30,416 nt of DNA from JBFMDN01 sp040753915 (GCA_040753915.1 JBFMDN010000069.1:1-30416), one strand, 5' to 3'; counted from the stretch's first letter, positions 13,781 through 22,514 are shown. Numbers and translations are program-made. Notes: generated by a model not told the origin, from the letters alone.

Positions 13781-14042
13781 GGGACTGTCCCAAGAAAGGT
13801 GTCGCGGGAGGCCCTCGCGTTCTGCTGCAACCCCCCGGCGAGCGATCCAGTCCGCGAGGCTGGAATTCCGGCCTGCGGCGGACCGATGACTCCCCACCGC
13901 ATCATGCCACGCACAATGCCTCGAATAGACACGGTTATCGTTGGACCACACCCGGAGAGACGGCGGGCACATCGGTTCAGAATACTTCGCCCTCCCGGGC
14001 AGCAGGGTGCCGCCGAATTGGAAAGGCGCGTGTACTGACATC
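13781..14042 (+). other. mreB-mreC intergenic region with a long imperfect palindrome
   Basis: This 262-base stretch has no convincing gene. GGGACTGTCCC (13781-13791) is a palindrome starting right after the mreB stop. A longer imperfect inverted repeat at 13852-13878 pairs CCGC-AGGC-GGAA with TTCC-GCCT-GCGG around small mismatches. Such structures could stabilise or attenuate the transcript between mreB and mreC. No clear promoter is visible. Confidence 0.45.
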
Positions 14043-14888
14043 ATGCCTCGTTCTATCAGAGATAGCGCCATCGTTATTTTCCTCATAGCCGGCGGATTGG
14101 TCATTCTCTTCTCCTCCGACAAGAACTCCGGTGGAAACGTGATCACCCGAACGGTCTACGGCATCGTGAGCCCTGTGCAGAGAGCAGCGTACGCGGGATA
14201 CCGGCACGTCCGGTATACGTGGGACTCTTATGTCGCGCTCGTCGGCGTGCAAGAAGAAAACCGAAACCTCAAGAAACAACTTGCGGACTTGAAGCGCCAG
14301 CACGCGGCTCTCCTTGCGGAGCAACGGGAAAACAGACGCCTCCGAAAACTACTGAATCTCAAGGCTCAACACGAATTTCCCTCCGTTGTCGCCCAGGTGA
14401 CAGGCGAAGACGCGGTGGGATGGCACAGGACTTTTTTCATAAACCGAGGCTCGGAAGACGGGATACTTCCCTTCATGGCTGTGACTGCCGCGGAAGGCGT
14501 TGTGGGACGAATAGCCAAGACATCGGGGGAAATGTCCCAGGTCGTGCTGGTGACAGACCCTAATCTCGCGGTAGATTGCCGTGTGGCACGAACACGAGAC
14601 CGTGGAGTATTGACCGGCGCCACGGAAAACAAGTGTGTGCTGAAGTACCTCCAGCCAGGCTCGGATGTGCGTCCGGGAGATGAGGTCGTCACCTCCGGAC
14701 TAGATGGGATCTTTCCAAGAGATCTGCCGGTTGGACGCATCGACACAGTCTCCCAGGACGACCAAAGACTCTTTCTCCAGGCCAGGGTAACAACGGCGGT
14801 CAATTTCTCAGAAATCGAGGAGGTGCTGGTGATCTTGGGAGAACAGGGGGGCTTCGATATTAGATCCGGAATGGAGAGCCGACCGTGA
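14043..14888 (+). CDS. mreC: Rod shape-determining protein MreC
   Basis: MreC is a bitopic periplasmic scaffold that links MreB/MreD to PBP2. The 281-residue product has an N-terminal membrane helix (SAIVIFLIAGGLVILFSS, about residues 6-23). A coiled coil follows at about 65-105 (VQEENRNLKKQLADLKRQHA onward). The beta-barrel pair contains WHRTFFINRGSEDGI, VVLVTDPNLAVDCRVARTRD and GDEVVTSGLDGIFPRDLPVG, which are typical of the family. The ATG at 14043 begins just before the membrane helix, as expected; its ribosome binding site is weak. The stop overlaps the mreD GTG start in GTGA. Confidence 0.95.
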   Translation: MPRSIRDSAIVIFLIAGGLVILFSSDKNSGGNVITRTVYGIVSPVQRAAYAGYRHVRYTWDSYVALVGVQEENRNLKKQLADLKRQHAALLAEQRENRRLRKLLNLKAQHEFPSVVAQVTGEDAVGWHRTFFINRGSEDGILPFMAVTAAEGVVGRIAKTSGEMSQVVLVTDPNLAVDCRVARTRDRGVLTGATENKCVLKYLQPGSDVRPGDEVVTSGLDGIFPRDLPVGRIDTVSQDDQRLFLQARVTTAVNFSEIEEVLVILGEQGGFDIRSGMESRP

Positions 14889-15388
14889 GAGAGGGTGTTT
14901 TCCTTGTTGCCCTGGCTCTGACAGTATGCCTGGTTCAGATAAGCCCGGCGGGGTCCGCTGTTCCCATGGCGTACAAGCCGGATTTGATGCTTGTCGCCGT
15001 GATCTGGGCGAGCTTGCGCACACGCCTTGAGACCGGCATGGCGTTCGCGTTCGGGGGCGGAATGCTCATGGATATGTTCTCCGGCTCGCCTGCCGGGCTT
15101 TTTGTCGTGATCTACTGTATCACATTCGTGGTCTGTGCCGCTCTCAATACGACCCTTTCTCTTGATCAGCCTTCAGTAAGGATGATCGCTGCTTCGATGG
15201 CCGCCATGGCCTCAGGAGCCGTTATTCTGGTCACCACATGGTTCTCCGGTCCCATTGATGGTGGATTCCTCATTCTGTTCCGGATGACCGGCAAGTCGAT
15301 AATCACCGGCATAGCGTGCCTCATAGCCTTTCCCGTGCTCAATCGAGCTATGGGTGCCTTTTCTAGAGTCATCGGAGCCTCGCAATGA
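14885..15388 (+). CDS. mreD: Rod shape-determining protein MreD
   Basis: MreD is a small polytopic inner-membrane protein of the Rod complex. The 167-residue product has about five hydrophobic segments. It includes the family-like YKPDLMLVAVIWASLR stretch, in which PDL is conserved, and GMLMDMFSGSPAGLFVVIYC, in which the D-hydrophobic-FSGxPxG pattern is typical. The start is GTG at 14885, overlapping the mreC stop by 4 bases; the stop overlaps the mrdA start in ATGA. This argues for translational coupling of mreC, mreD and mrdA. Confidence 0.92.
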   Translation: MREGVFLVALALTVCLVQISPAGSAVPMAYKPDLMLVAVIWASLRTRLETGMAFAFGGGMLMDMFSGSPAGLFVVIYCITFVVCAALNTTLSLDQPSVRMIAASMAAMASGAVILVTTWFSGPIDGGFLILFRMTGKSIITGIACLIAFPVLNRAMGAFSRVIGASQ

Positions 15389-17226
15389 CGGACGTTCTCA
15401 GGAGAGAAAGCCCAGTGACGTCCCTCCGGCCAAAGATCCGGATAGCTGGCTTTGTCGTTCTCCTGGTAATGGGTCTCATCGTCGCGAGGCTTTGGCAACT
15501 GCAGATGATTCGGGGAAAGAGCTTTGACGAGATGTCGTGGAACAACCGTGTTCGGTTCGTCAGAATCGCACCGTCGCGCGGCACAATCTTTGACTCGGCA
15601 GGGCGCATTCTGGCGGTAAACATGCCGAGCTTCACGTGTTCGCTGGTTCCCGGCGAGCTTGACCAACCCTATGAAGTGATCCGGGCGTGCGGCCCTGCTT
15701 TAGGCCTGTCGCCGGAGCAGTTTCGGAAGCTGATAGAAGGGAGCGCCTCAGTTCCCAAGTTCATGAATTTTCCCATAAAGAAGAACCTGAGCCTCGAGGA
15801 ATTCTCCCTCGTCAAGACACACTTATGGGGAATGAAAGGAGTAGTCCTCGAAAGCAAGCCGTGCCGCCACTATCCCATGCGTGACACCCTGTGCCATGTG
15901 ATAGGGACCCTGGGCGAGGTGTCAGCAAAGGAGCTCGCCAGGAACGAGAAACTCGGGTACAGGGCGGGTGATATGCTCGGGAAGTCGGGAATCGAGAAAG
16001 AATACGAGCCCTATCTTAGAGGAGAAGAAGGGTGGGAACAGATCGAGATTGACGCGAAGGGCCGGCAACTGACGAAGCTCTCGAGCAGATCTCCTGTGCC
16101 CGGCTCGGACTTGATCCTGACTGTTGACGCCTCGTTTCAAAAGTTCGTAGAACAGCTCTTTATCCACAGGGCTGGATCGATTGTTGCCGTGGATCCGGAC
16201 ACCGGTCGCGTGCTTGCACTCGTGAGCAAGCCCGGGTTCGACCTGTCTCTGTTCTCACCATCCATAAGCTCTCGAGAGTGGAAAGAGCTCAACAGCGACC
16301 CCACGCATCCCCTCGAGAACCGGGCCATACGGGGACTATACCCCCCGGGCAGCACATTCAAGATAGTGACTGCGGCGGCAGCATTGGCAGAAAAGGTGGT
16401 GACTCCGCACGAAAAGATCCTATGCAAGGGAGAAATGGAGCATGGTGGAAAAACGTTTCGGTGCTGGAACGAACATGGCCATGGAAAAGTCGATCTGCAC
16501 CGCGGTATCGTGGAGTCGTGCGACATTTACTTTTACAACCTCGGATTGCGACTCGGTGCGGACCGTATTGCCCGCTATGCCTCCTACTTCGGTCTCGGGC
16601 AAACCTCCGGCCTGGGGCTGCCCCAAGAGTTGCCCGGTCTCATCCCCACAGTAGCGTGGAAACAACGAACCTACGGAAGTGATATCAAGGACGGAGAGAC
16701 AATAGCAATTTCAATAGGTCAAGGATATGTGGTCTCCACGCCCATCCAGTTGGCTATGATGACCGCTGCTGTTGCCAATGGTGGCAAGCTCATGAAACCC
16801 GCACTTGTAAAACAGATTCGGTCCGCTGACGGCAAGGTCGTGTACGACCACGTGCCGGTCGTCCGGGGCGAGATTCCCCTGGATGCGCATGCCCTGTCGA
16901 TGCTAGATTCGGCTTTCCGCGACGTGGTTGTCGGAGCAGCCGGGACCGGGAGAAAATGCCGAATCCCTGGGATCAATGTGCATGGTAAGACGGGGACCTC
17001 CCAGGTGATTAGTGGAAAAGTGACACACGGCATAGAAGAGTTGGTCCCGTATCACGAAAGGACCCATGCTCTCTTTGTGGCCTACGTTAATGACCGGCCC
17101 AAGAAAATTGCAGTCGTGGTGGTGGTCGAGCATGGCGGAGGTGGTGGAGCCACAGCGGCCCCCATTGCGCGACAAGTGATTGCTCATTATTATGGGGTCC
17201 CGGATCCGGGAGATCCGACGGAGTGA
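15385..17226 (+). CDS. mrdA: Penicillin-binding protein 2 (peptidoglycan transpeptidase)
   Basis: PBP2 crosslinks peptidoglycan during elongation and works with the RodA polymerase. The 613-residue product has one N-terminal membrane helix (IAGFVVLLVMGLIVARLW, about residues 20-37), then a dimerisation/pedestal domain beginning with the SRGTIFDSAGRILAVN motif. The transpeptidase domain follows. The active-site motifs are all present: SxxK as STFK with nucleophile Ser323, SxN as SCD from Ser378, and KTG as KTGTS from Lys535. SCD in place of SxN is typical of PBP2 proteins. It overlaps mreD by 4 bases and is followed after about 57 bases by rodA. Confidence 0.96.
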   Translation: MTDVLRRESPVTSLRPKIRIAGFVVLLVMGLIVARLWQLQMIRGKSFDEMSWNNRVRFVRIAPSRGTIFDSAGRILAVNMPSFTCSLVPGELDQPYEVIRACGPALGLSPEQFRKLIEGSASVPKFMNFPIKKNLSLEEFSLVKTHLWGMKGVVLESKPCRHYPMRDTLCHVIGTLGEVSAKELARNEKLGYRAGDMLGKSGIEKEYEPYLRGEEGWEQIEIDAKGRQLTKLSSRSPVPGSDLILTVDASFQKFVEQLFIHRAGSIVAVDPDTGRVLALVSKPGFDLSLFSPSISSREWKELNSDPTHPLENRAIRGLYPPGSTFKIVTAAAALAEKVVTPHEKILCKGEMEHGGKTFRCWNEHGHGKVDLHRGIVESCDIYFYNLGLRLGADRIARYASYFGLGQTSGLGLPQELPGLIPTVAWKQRTYGSDIKDGETIAISIGQGYVVSTPIQLAMMTAAVANGGKLMKPALVKQIRSADGKVVYDHVPVVRGEIPLDAHALSMLDSAFRDVVVGAAGTGRKCRIPGINVHGKTGTSQVISGKVTHGIEELVPYHERTHALFVAYVNDRPKKIAVVVVVEHGGGGGATAAPIARQVIAHYYGVPDPGDPTE

Positions 17227-17283
17227 CCGATTGGGACACCGTTCATTTGTGTCCACGAGAAGGTGGAGGAGCGAATCGGGGAA

Positions 17284-18408
17284 ATGGGAATCGGGCATAC
17301 CCAATTGAGCCTTACATCCCCGAAGTTCGAGTGGACAGTCGTGTTGACAGGATTGTTTCTCGCGGCAGTCGGTCTGGGGCTCATATACAGCGCCACTTCT
17401 CCCGCGGGGCCGGCCGGGAGATCCTTTATTCTGCGACAGCTCACCTGGTGCAGCCTTGGCCTGCTGGTGATGGGCGCATTTCTCGTGGTTGACTACCATG
17501 TTCTGGAACGGTGGGCAGTCTGGCTCTATGTCGCGATTGTGGTCTCGCTGATGGTAGTCTGGGCTGTGGGCAACGTTACGGCCGGATCGAAGAGATGGAT
17601 CGATTTGGGCCTGATGAGGTTTCAGCCGTCCGAGTTTGCCAAGCTAGCAGTGGTTGTGGTCTTGGCGAAGTATTTTCAGGGGAACCCGGGGCGGATTGCT
17701 CTGGGCTTTCTCGATCTGTGGAGACCGCTCCTCTTGGTAGCGGTTCCCGTGGGCCTGGTCTTGATCCAGCCGGACCTTGGCACTGCGGTGGTTATAGCAC
17801 TCGTTGCCCTCGGTATGATCCTCTTTGTGGGAGTGGCCCGAAAGGTCTGGTTCTTTGCCTTCGGTGCCGGCCTCATTGGCGTTCCTCTGTTGGTGTTGAT
17901 GGGGGACAGGTTGCTTCTCGGGTATCAGAAGGAGCGCTTAGCCACATTTCTCGACCCCAGTTTTGACCCCCTCGGATCCGGGTATCATATCCTGCAATCG
18001 CAGATCGCCATCGGGTCCGGAGGGGTATTCGGAAAAGGTTTTCTCCATGGGACACAAAATCAGCTCATGTTTCTTCCCGTGAAGCATACAGACTTTATAT
18101 TCTCGATTCTTGCGGAAGAGTGGGGCTTCGTGGGGTGTGTGGCAGTGCTCATCGTATTTTGCGCCCTTTTTCTGCGAGGTTTGGGGATCGCCGCGAAAGC
18201 TCGGGACGGCTTCGGCGCGCTCTTGGCTTTCGGTTGCACGTCGATTATTTTCTGGCATGTGGCGATCAACACCGCCATGGTCATGGGGATGGTTCCGGTG
18301 GTTGGTGTGCCATTGAGCTTCCTCAGCTATGGAGGATCTTCCCTTGTGTTGTCTTTTCTTGTCCTCGCGGTTCTCGCAAACGTGAGCATGCGAAGATTTT
18401 CGTATTGA
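17284..18408 (+). CDS. rodA: Rod shape-determining protein RodA (SEDS glycosyltransferase)
   Basis: RodA polymerises lipid II into glycan strands with PBP2. From ATG at 17284 the product is 374 residues with about ten membrane helices. Family segments are visible: GSKRWIDLGLMRFQPSEFAK (about residues 100-120), the LIQPDLGTAVVIALVALGMI helix, SGYHILQSQIAIGSGGVFGK with its conserved QSxxAIGSGG, the FLPVKHTDFIFSILAEEWGF loop, and GVPLSFLSYGGSS near the C-terminus. ATG 17284 has GGAGGAG about 12 bases upstream; GTG at 17263 in the same frame is an alternative giving 381 residues. It is the last of the Rod genes in the operon. Confidence 0.95.
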   Translation: MGIGHTQLSLTSPKFEWTVVLTGLFLAAVGLGLIYSATSPAGPAGRSFILRQLTWCSLGLLVMGAFLVVDYHVLERWAVWLYVAIVVSLMVVWAVGNVTAGSKRWIDLGLMRFQPSEFAKLAVVVVLAKYFQGNPGRIALGFLDLWRPLLLVAVPVGLVLIQPDLGTAVVIALVALGMILFVGVARKVWFFAFGAGLIGVPLLVLMGDRLLLGYQKERLATFLDPSFDPLGSGYHILQSQIAIGSGGVFGKGFLHGTQNQLMFLPVKHTDFIFSILAEEWGFVGCVAVLIVFCALFLRGLGIAAKARDGFGALLAFGCTSIIFWHVAINTAMVMGMVPVVGVPLSFLSYGGSSLVLSFLVLAVLANVSMRRFSY

Positions 18409-18543
18409 GGCCGAGACGATACGCAAAATGTTTAGGGAAATGGACTATAATTCTTGAAGGTGAAAGGGGTCTGTGTTAAAGAAAGTTGCACTTGTGGACG
18501 ATCGACTGAGGGGTTCCCTCGGGCTCGATGAAAGGAAGGTTCC

Positions 18544-19053
18544 ATGCTCCGATTTCGAAAGACAAAGACAGACGCAGTGGCCGGATTTCTTGGCGCCCAG
18601 ACGGAATTTACCGGCAAACTAGCTTTTTCAGGCGTGGTACACCTTGATGGGAGCTTTGAGGGCGAAATTATCAGTCGCGGAACTCTTGTGGTGGGAAGTG
18701 AATCGGTGGTGAGGGCCCAGATCTTTTCCAATGTACTCAAGATAGCAGGAGAAGTCAGGGGCGACCTGACGGCCACGGAAAAGATAGAGTTGTATCCGCC
18801 GGCGCGAGTGTACGGCAACATTCGTACCCCGAGCCTGACGGTGGAAGAAGGAGTAATTTTCGAGGGAACATGCAGCATGTCCTCTGTCCCGGTGGAGTTG
18901 CCGACGCTGGTGCAGTCCGGGGAGATGCCGGAGGAGGAAGAGCCGCTGGAAGCCATTTCGGCTGAAGCGTGGCCTCCGACCTATGAGGAAAACGAGGAGC
19001 CCCTGCGGGATGATGACGGCTCGCCTGCCGCGAAAGGAGATCGGTCTTCCTAG
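18544..19053 (+). CDS. Bactofilin (polymer-forming cytoskeletal protein)
   Basis: Bactofilins form stable filaments that place envelope enzymes or shape the cell. The 169-residue product carries the single beta-helical bactofilin domain at about residues 15-115, seen as repeated short hydrophobic turns: LAFSGVVHLDGSFEGEIIS, GTLVVGSESVVRAQI, VLKIAGEVRGDLTATEKIEL and VYGNIRTPSLTVEEGVIFEG. The C-terminal 50 residues are acidic and Pro/Glu-rich and probably disordered. The ATG at 18544 follows AAGGAAGG. It is 135 bases downstream of rodA and in the same direction, so it may share the operon; this neighbourhood suggests a role in wall elongation or shape. Confidence 0.93.
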   Translation: MLRFRKTKTDAVAGFLGAQTEFTGKLAFSGVVHLDGSFEGEIISRGTLVVGSESVVRAQIFSNVLKIAGEVRGDLTATEKIELYPPARVYGNIRTPSLTVEEGVIFEGTCSMSSVPVELPTLVQSGEMPEEEEPLEAISAEAWPPTYEENEEPLRDDDGSPAAKGDRSS

Positions 19054-19445
19054 CCTGAGGTCTCGATCACGGTCCTTTGCTCAAGACAGAGGAACGAGCA
19101 CCGTACCTGCGGGAGGCGAGCTGCGTGACGAGGGGGGAGGAAGTAGGGCACGATTCTGGCTCATATTTGGCACGCACGGGGAGAGCGTGGCACACTTTGG
19201 AAAAAACTGGCCGTTAGTGAGGGGTACACAGCGGTCCAGAACCCTCCGCTTTTGCGAAATTCCTTGAGAAAAAGATCTTGACACCCCCCGAACGTGGTGT
19301 TACCATTCGCTTTCATTCTGGGTTTAGACTTCACACCACATCCTTAAAGAAAACAATAGGCAATCGGAAATGAGCATCCGGCGCGTTTCGAGGGTTGAGA
19401 TCCGCCGGGGATGTGCAAAATCTCGCGAATCGGGAGAGTACGCCA
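19054..19445 (+). other. Gap holding the atp promoter and its leader
   Basis: The first 200 bases hold no recognisable gene; an open frame runs through to about 19267, but its translation is not convincing. The atp promoter is at 19278-19306. The predicted leader of about 130 bases contains a hairpin, CATCCGGCG (19375-19383) with CGCCGG-GG-ATG (19403-19413), and a small stem that could cover the purine-rich site before the GTG at 19446. Confidence 0.5.
19278..19306 (+). promoter_or_regulatory. Sigma70 promoter of the atp operon
   Basis: TTGACA (19278-19283) is exact. After 17 bases TACCAT (19301-19306) matches four of six -10 positions. It is the only good promoter in the gap before the ATP synthase genes and would start transcription near 19313. 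Confidence 0.65.
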
Positions 19446-19874
19446 GTGATTCAGCTTAACTTTACCTTGATCATCCAACTGATCAATTTCCTTGTCCTCT
19501 TGTATCTCCTGAACGTCCTCCTGTACAAGCCGATCATGGCAAAGATGCGGGAAAGGGCGGACCTCATCGCCACGAACAGGGAGAAAGCTCGTGAGCTGCA
19601 GCAGGAGGTCGTGAATCAGGAGAATCGACACCAAGAAGAACTGACCAAGGCTCGGCAAACTGCTGCTCAGGAAAAGGCGAATATCGTAGCTGAGGCTAAG
19701 AAGAAAGAAGCCGAGATCTTGGACAAAGCCCGAGGGGAGGCCGCTGACATCGTGGACCAGATGAAGGCGACTATTCAGGCCGAATCCGAAGAGGTTCGCA
19801 AGACCCTCAAAGAGGAGATGACCCCCTTGGCACTGTCGATCACACAAAAGCTGCTCGGGAGGTCGGTGGTATGA
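19446..19874 (+). CDS. atpF': F-type ATP synthase subunit b' (AtpF-like, first copy)
   Basis: This is one of two peripheral-stalk b-type subunits that hold F1 against rotation. The 142-residue product starts VIQLNFTLIIQLINFLVLLY, an N-terminal membrane helix, followed by YKPIMAKMRERADLIATNRE and a long Ala/Glu/Lys-rich coiled coil to about residue 130. The length and the short N-terminus fit the b' type. The start is GTG at 19446, after GGGAG; an in-frame ATG at 19395 would add 17 residues that lie in the structured leader. It overlaps the next b-type gene by 4 bases (ATGA). Confidence 0.88.
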   Translation: MIQLNFTLIIQLINFLVLLYLLNVLLYKPIMAKMRERADLIATNREKARELQQEVVNQENRHQEELTKARQTAAQEKANIVAEAKKKEAEILDKARGEAADIVDQMKATIQAESEEVRKTLKEEMTPLALSITQKLLGRSVV

Positions 19875-20446
19875 CATATCGCTTGGTCGCTTTGGTCGCG
19901 CTGAGTACGGTTTTGTTGCTCCTGTTCACTGGCGGGGCCTGGGCCGCGGCGGAAGGCGACTCGCCGTGGACCATGGGGAAACAGGCTTGGCGCATCATCA
20001 ACACCATCGCCCTGCTGGCGCTGCTCGGGTATTTTCTCAAGAAACCCCTCGCAAGCTTCTTCTCGGAAAGAAAGGTGCGCATAGCCCGGGATCTTGAAGA
20101 GGCCAAGGAGCAGCGAGCCAGAGCCGAATCCCTGATCAAGGAATACCAGCAGAAGATTGCGGACATGGAGAAGGAGCTGGACAAAATGCGAAAGGAGCTC
20201 TCCAAATCCGCTGAGGCCGAAGGCGAGAAAATACTAGCCAATGCAAATAGAATGGCAGCCTCCGTTGTTGAGGCAGCTCGAATGACTGCCGATCAGGAGG
20301 TGCGTAAAGCCAAGGCCGCGCTCAAGAATGAAGCCGTGGATCTCGCAATGGGAATGGCCGAAGCCCTCGTCCGCGAGAAGATCACGGACGAAGACCGCCA
20401 AAGAATCACTGAGGATTATTTGGCGAAAGTCGGGGGTATGAAGTGA
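19871..20446 (+). CDS. atpF: F-type ATP synthase subunit b (second copy)
   Basis: This is the second b-type stalk subunit, so the stalk is probably a b/b' heterodimer. The 191-residue product has two hydrophobic segments. The first is an N-terminal one resembling a signal peptide (LVALVALSTVLLLLFTGGAWA, about residues 5-26, with AWA before AEGD). The second is the true b membrane anchor (IINTIALLALLGYFLKKPLA, about 43-62). A long charged coiled coil follows (KEQRARAESLIKEYQQKIAD onward). A signal-like leader on subunit b is also known in Desulfobacterota. It overlaps both its neighbours by 4 bases. Confidence 0.92.
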   Translation: MTYRLVALVALSTVLLLLFTGGAWAAAEGDSPWTMGKQAWRIINTIALLALLGYFLKKPLASFFSERKVRIARDLEEAKEQRARAESLIKEYQQKIADMEKELDKMRKELSKSAEAEGEKILANANRMAASVVEAARMTADQEVRKAKAALKNEAVDLAMGMAEALVREKITDEDRQRITEDYLAKVGGMK

Positions 20447-20982
20447 TCAACACCACCTTAGCCAGGCGCTACGCCAAGGCGTTGGTTGAAATCGGCCAGG
20501 AGCGAGACGCTCTGGAGAAATACGGCGAGGATTTGTCCAGACTGACCGCACTGGTAAACGCATCACGAGATTTTCGCGAAGTCCTGGTCAATCCGGTTTT
20601 TACCAAAGAAGACAAGAAGAAGATCGCAGCTCAAATTCTCGCGAAACTTGAGACGGACCCGATGGTGGTCAATTTCGTCAGCCTCCTTATCGATCGCAAG
20701 CGCATCGACCAACTGGCAGGTATCGAAAAGGCCTATCGTGAGGAAGTCGATGAGATTCGGGGCATCACCCGGGGTGAGGTGGTCAGCGCAGAGCCATTGA
20801 GCGAAGAACAACTGGGCCGGGTTACCGAAGCCCTGTCTCAGATAAGCGGGAAGAAGGTGCTGGTGTCAACCAGAGTTGACCCTTCCCTCATTGGGGGACT
20901 CACCGCCAAGGTTGGAGACAAGGTCTTTGACGGTACCATTCGCACCCAGCTCAGCCAGCTTAAGGAAACCTTGAAGGGATAG
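20443..20982 (+). CDS. atpH: F-type ATP synthase subunit delta
   Basis: Subunit delta joins the b stalk to the top of the alpha/beta ring. The 179-residue product has normal length. It starts NTTLARRYAKALVEIGQERD. The middle has VNFVSLLIDRKRIDQLAGIE, the C-terminal domain has GEVVSAEPLSEEQLGRVTEA, and the end carries the DPSLIGGLTAKVGDKVFDGT motif, typical of AtpH/OSCP. The start is GTG at 20443, overlapping the atpF stop in GTGA. AtpA follows after 5 bases. Confidence 0.95.
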   Translation: MINTTLARRYAKALVEIGQERDALEKYGEDLSRLTALVNASRDFREVLVNPVFTKEDKKKIAAQILAKLETDPMVVNFVSLLIDRKRIDQLAGIEKAYREEVDEIRGITRGEVVSAEPLSEEQLGRVTEALSQISGKKVLVSTRVDPSLIGGLTAKVGDKVFDGTIRTQLSQLKETLKG

Positions 20983-20987
20983 GGACC

Positions 20988-22514
20988 ATGCAGATCAGAG
21001 CAGAAGAGATCAGTGAAATTATCAAGCAGCAGATTCAGGACTACGACAAGAAGGTCGAAGTCAGTGAAACAGGGACTGTCATAAGCGTGGGAGACGGAAT
21101 CGCCCGACTCCACGGCCTCGAGAACGCCATGGCCGGCGAGCTGCTCGAATTTCCCGGCGGCATCATGGGAATGGTGCTCAACCTTGAAATGGACAATGTT
21201 GGAGCCGCAATTCTGGGTGAAGACGTCCACATTAAGGAAGGGGACACGGTCAAGCGCACCAGCCGGATCGTGCAGGTCCCTGTGGGTAAAGCGATGCTGG
21301 GGCGTGTGGTGAATGCCATCGGTCAGCCGGTCGATGGGAAGGGCCCAATCGAAACCCAGGAATTCCGGGTGATCGAGATTGTTGCGCCGGGTATCATTCA
21401 AAGGGAGCCGGTGAAAGAGCCGTTGCAGACAGGACTCAAGGCTATCGACTCCATGATCCCTATCGGCCGCGGGCAGCGTGAGCTCATCATCGGTGACCGT
21501 CAGACGGGAAAAACCGCCATCGCCGTGGACACAATTATCAACCAGAAAGACACGGACGTTAAGTGCATATACGTAGCGGTTGGACAGAAGAGGTCCACAG
21601 TGGCGCAAGTCGTGGCGACCCTCGAGCGTTTCGGCGCCATGGAGTATACCACGGTGGTGTCCGCTACTGCATCGGATCCAGCGCCTATGCAGTATATTGC
21701 TCCGTATTCCGGCGTCACGATGGGTGAGTACTATCGGGATAACGGCCAGCACGCTCTGATAATTTACGACGATCTCAGCAAGCAGGCCCAGGCGTACAGG
21801 CAGCTTTCCCTGCTTCTGCGCCGACCGCCCGGACGCGAAGCGTTCCCCGGCGACGTCTTCTACCTGCATTCACGATTGCTTGAACGTGCGGCAAAGATGG
21901 GTGAGTCTCACGGCGGTGGAAGCCTTACGGCTCTGCCGGTCATCGAGACACAGGCCGGCGACGTGTCTGCTTACATTCCCACCAACGTCATTTCCATCAC
22001 GGATGGTCAGATCTTCCTGTCCACGGATTTGTTCTACTCCGGTGTCCGGCCTGCCGTGAACGTCGGCTTGAGCGTCTCCCGCGTCGGCGGAAACGCCCAG
22101 ATAAAAGCGATGAAGCAGGTTGCCGGTTCTCTCCGTTTGGACTTGGCCCAGTTCCGGGAGCTGGAAGCCTTTGCTCAGTTTGGATCTGACCTGGACAAGG
22201 TGACCCAGGCGCAGTTGGCAAGAGGAACCAGGCTCGTCGAGCTTCTCAAGCAGCCTCAGTATGAGCCGATGCCGGTCGAGCGCCAGATCGTGGTCATTTT
22301 TGCCGGGACCAACGGGTTCGTGGACCAGTACGACGTACGAGCCCTCGGCGAATACGAGAAGCAGCTTATCAGCTACATGGAGACAAGCCATCCGGAGATC
22401 CTGCAGGAGCTCAAGGAGAAGAAGGTCATTTCACCGGAGTTGGAGGGAAAGATGAACAAGGCCCTCGAGGATTTCAAAAACGTCTTCACCCCTCCGGAGC
22501 TTTCGCTCGTGTAG
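20988..22514 (+). CDS. atpA: F-type ATP synthase subunit alpha
   Basis: Subunit alpha forms the regulatory nucleotide sites of the F1 hexamer. The 508-residue product has usual length and carries P-loop GDRQTGKT (169-176). Other hallmarks are EISEIIKQQIQDYDKKVEVS at the N-terminus, DGIARLHGLENAMAGELLEF in the beta barrel, ALIIYDDLSKQAQAYRQLSL as the Walker B region, and the signature PAVNVGLSVSRVGGNAQIKA. It lies between atpH and atpG in standard order. Confidence 0.98.
   Translation: MQIRAEEISEIIKQQIQDYDKKVEVSETGTVISVGDGIARLHGLENAMAGELLEFPGGIMGMVLNLEMDNVGAAILGEDVHIKEGDTVKRTSRIVQVPVGKAMLGRVVNAIGQPVDGKGPIETQEFRVIEIVAPGIIQREPVKEPLQTGLKAIDSMIPIGRGQRELIIGDRQTGKTAIAVDTIINQKDTDVKCIYVAVGQKRSTVAQVVATLERFGAMEYTTVVSATASDPAPMQYIAPYSGVTMGEYYRDNGQHALIIYDDLSKQAQAYRQLSLLLRRPPGREAFPGDVFYLHSRLLERAAKMGESHGGGSLTALPVIETQAGDVSAYIPTNVISITDGQIFLSTDLFYSGVRPAVNVGLSVSRVGGNAQIKAMKQVAGSLRLDLAQFRELEAFAQFGSDLDKVTQAQLARGTRLVELLKQPQYEPMPVERQIVVIFAGTNGFVDQYDVRALGEYEKQLISYMETSHPEILQELKEKKVISPELEGKMNKALEDFKNVFTPPELSLV

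Noticed and set aside
13774..14088. A 104-codon frame in the mreB-mreC gap
   Set aside because: Pro/Arg/Ser-rich translation typical of non-coding GC-rich DNA; overlaps the true mreC start.
18423..18451. TATAAT (18446-18451) as a bactofilin promoter
   Set aside because: The -10 box is perfect, but nothing resembling TTGACA is found 16-18 bases upstream.
19160..19215. Possible sigma54 promoter (two TGGCAC boxes before atp)
   Set aside because: Neither box has the TTGC partner at the required spacing; a good sigma70 promoter lies just downstream.
18983..19267. A 94-codon frame overlapping the bactofilin end and the gap before atp
   Set aside because: Starts inside the bactofilin gene and is Arg/Ser/Gly-rich at first; no ribosome binding site supports it.
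20838..21869. A 343-codon open frame antisense to atpA and atpH
   Set aside because: Shadow of real genes; His/Leu/Arg-rich translation without motifs.
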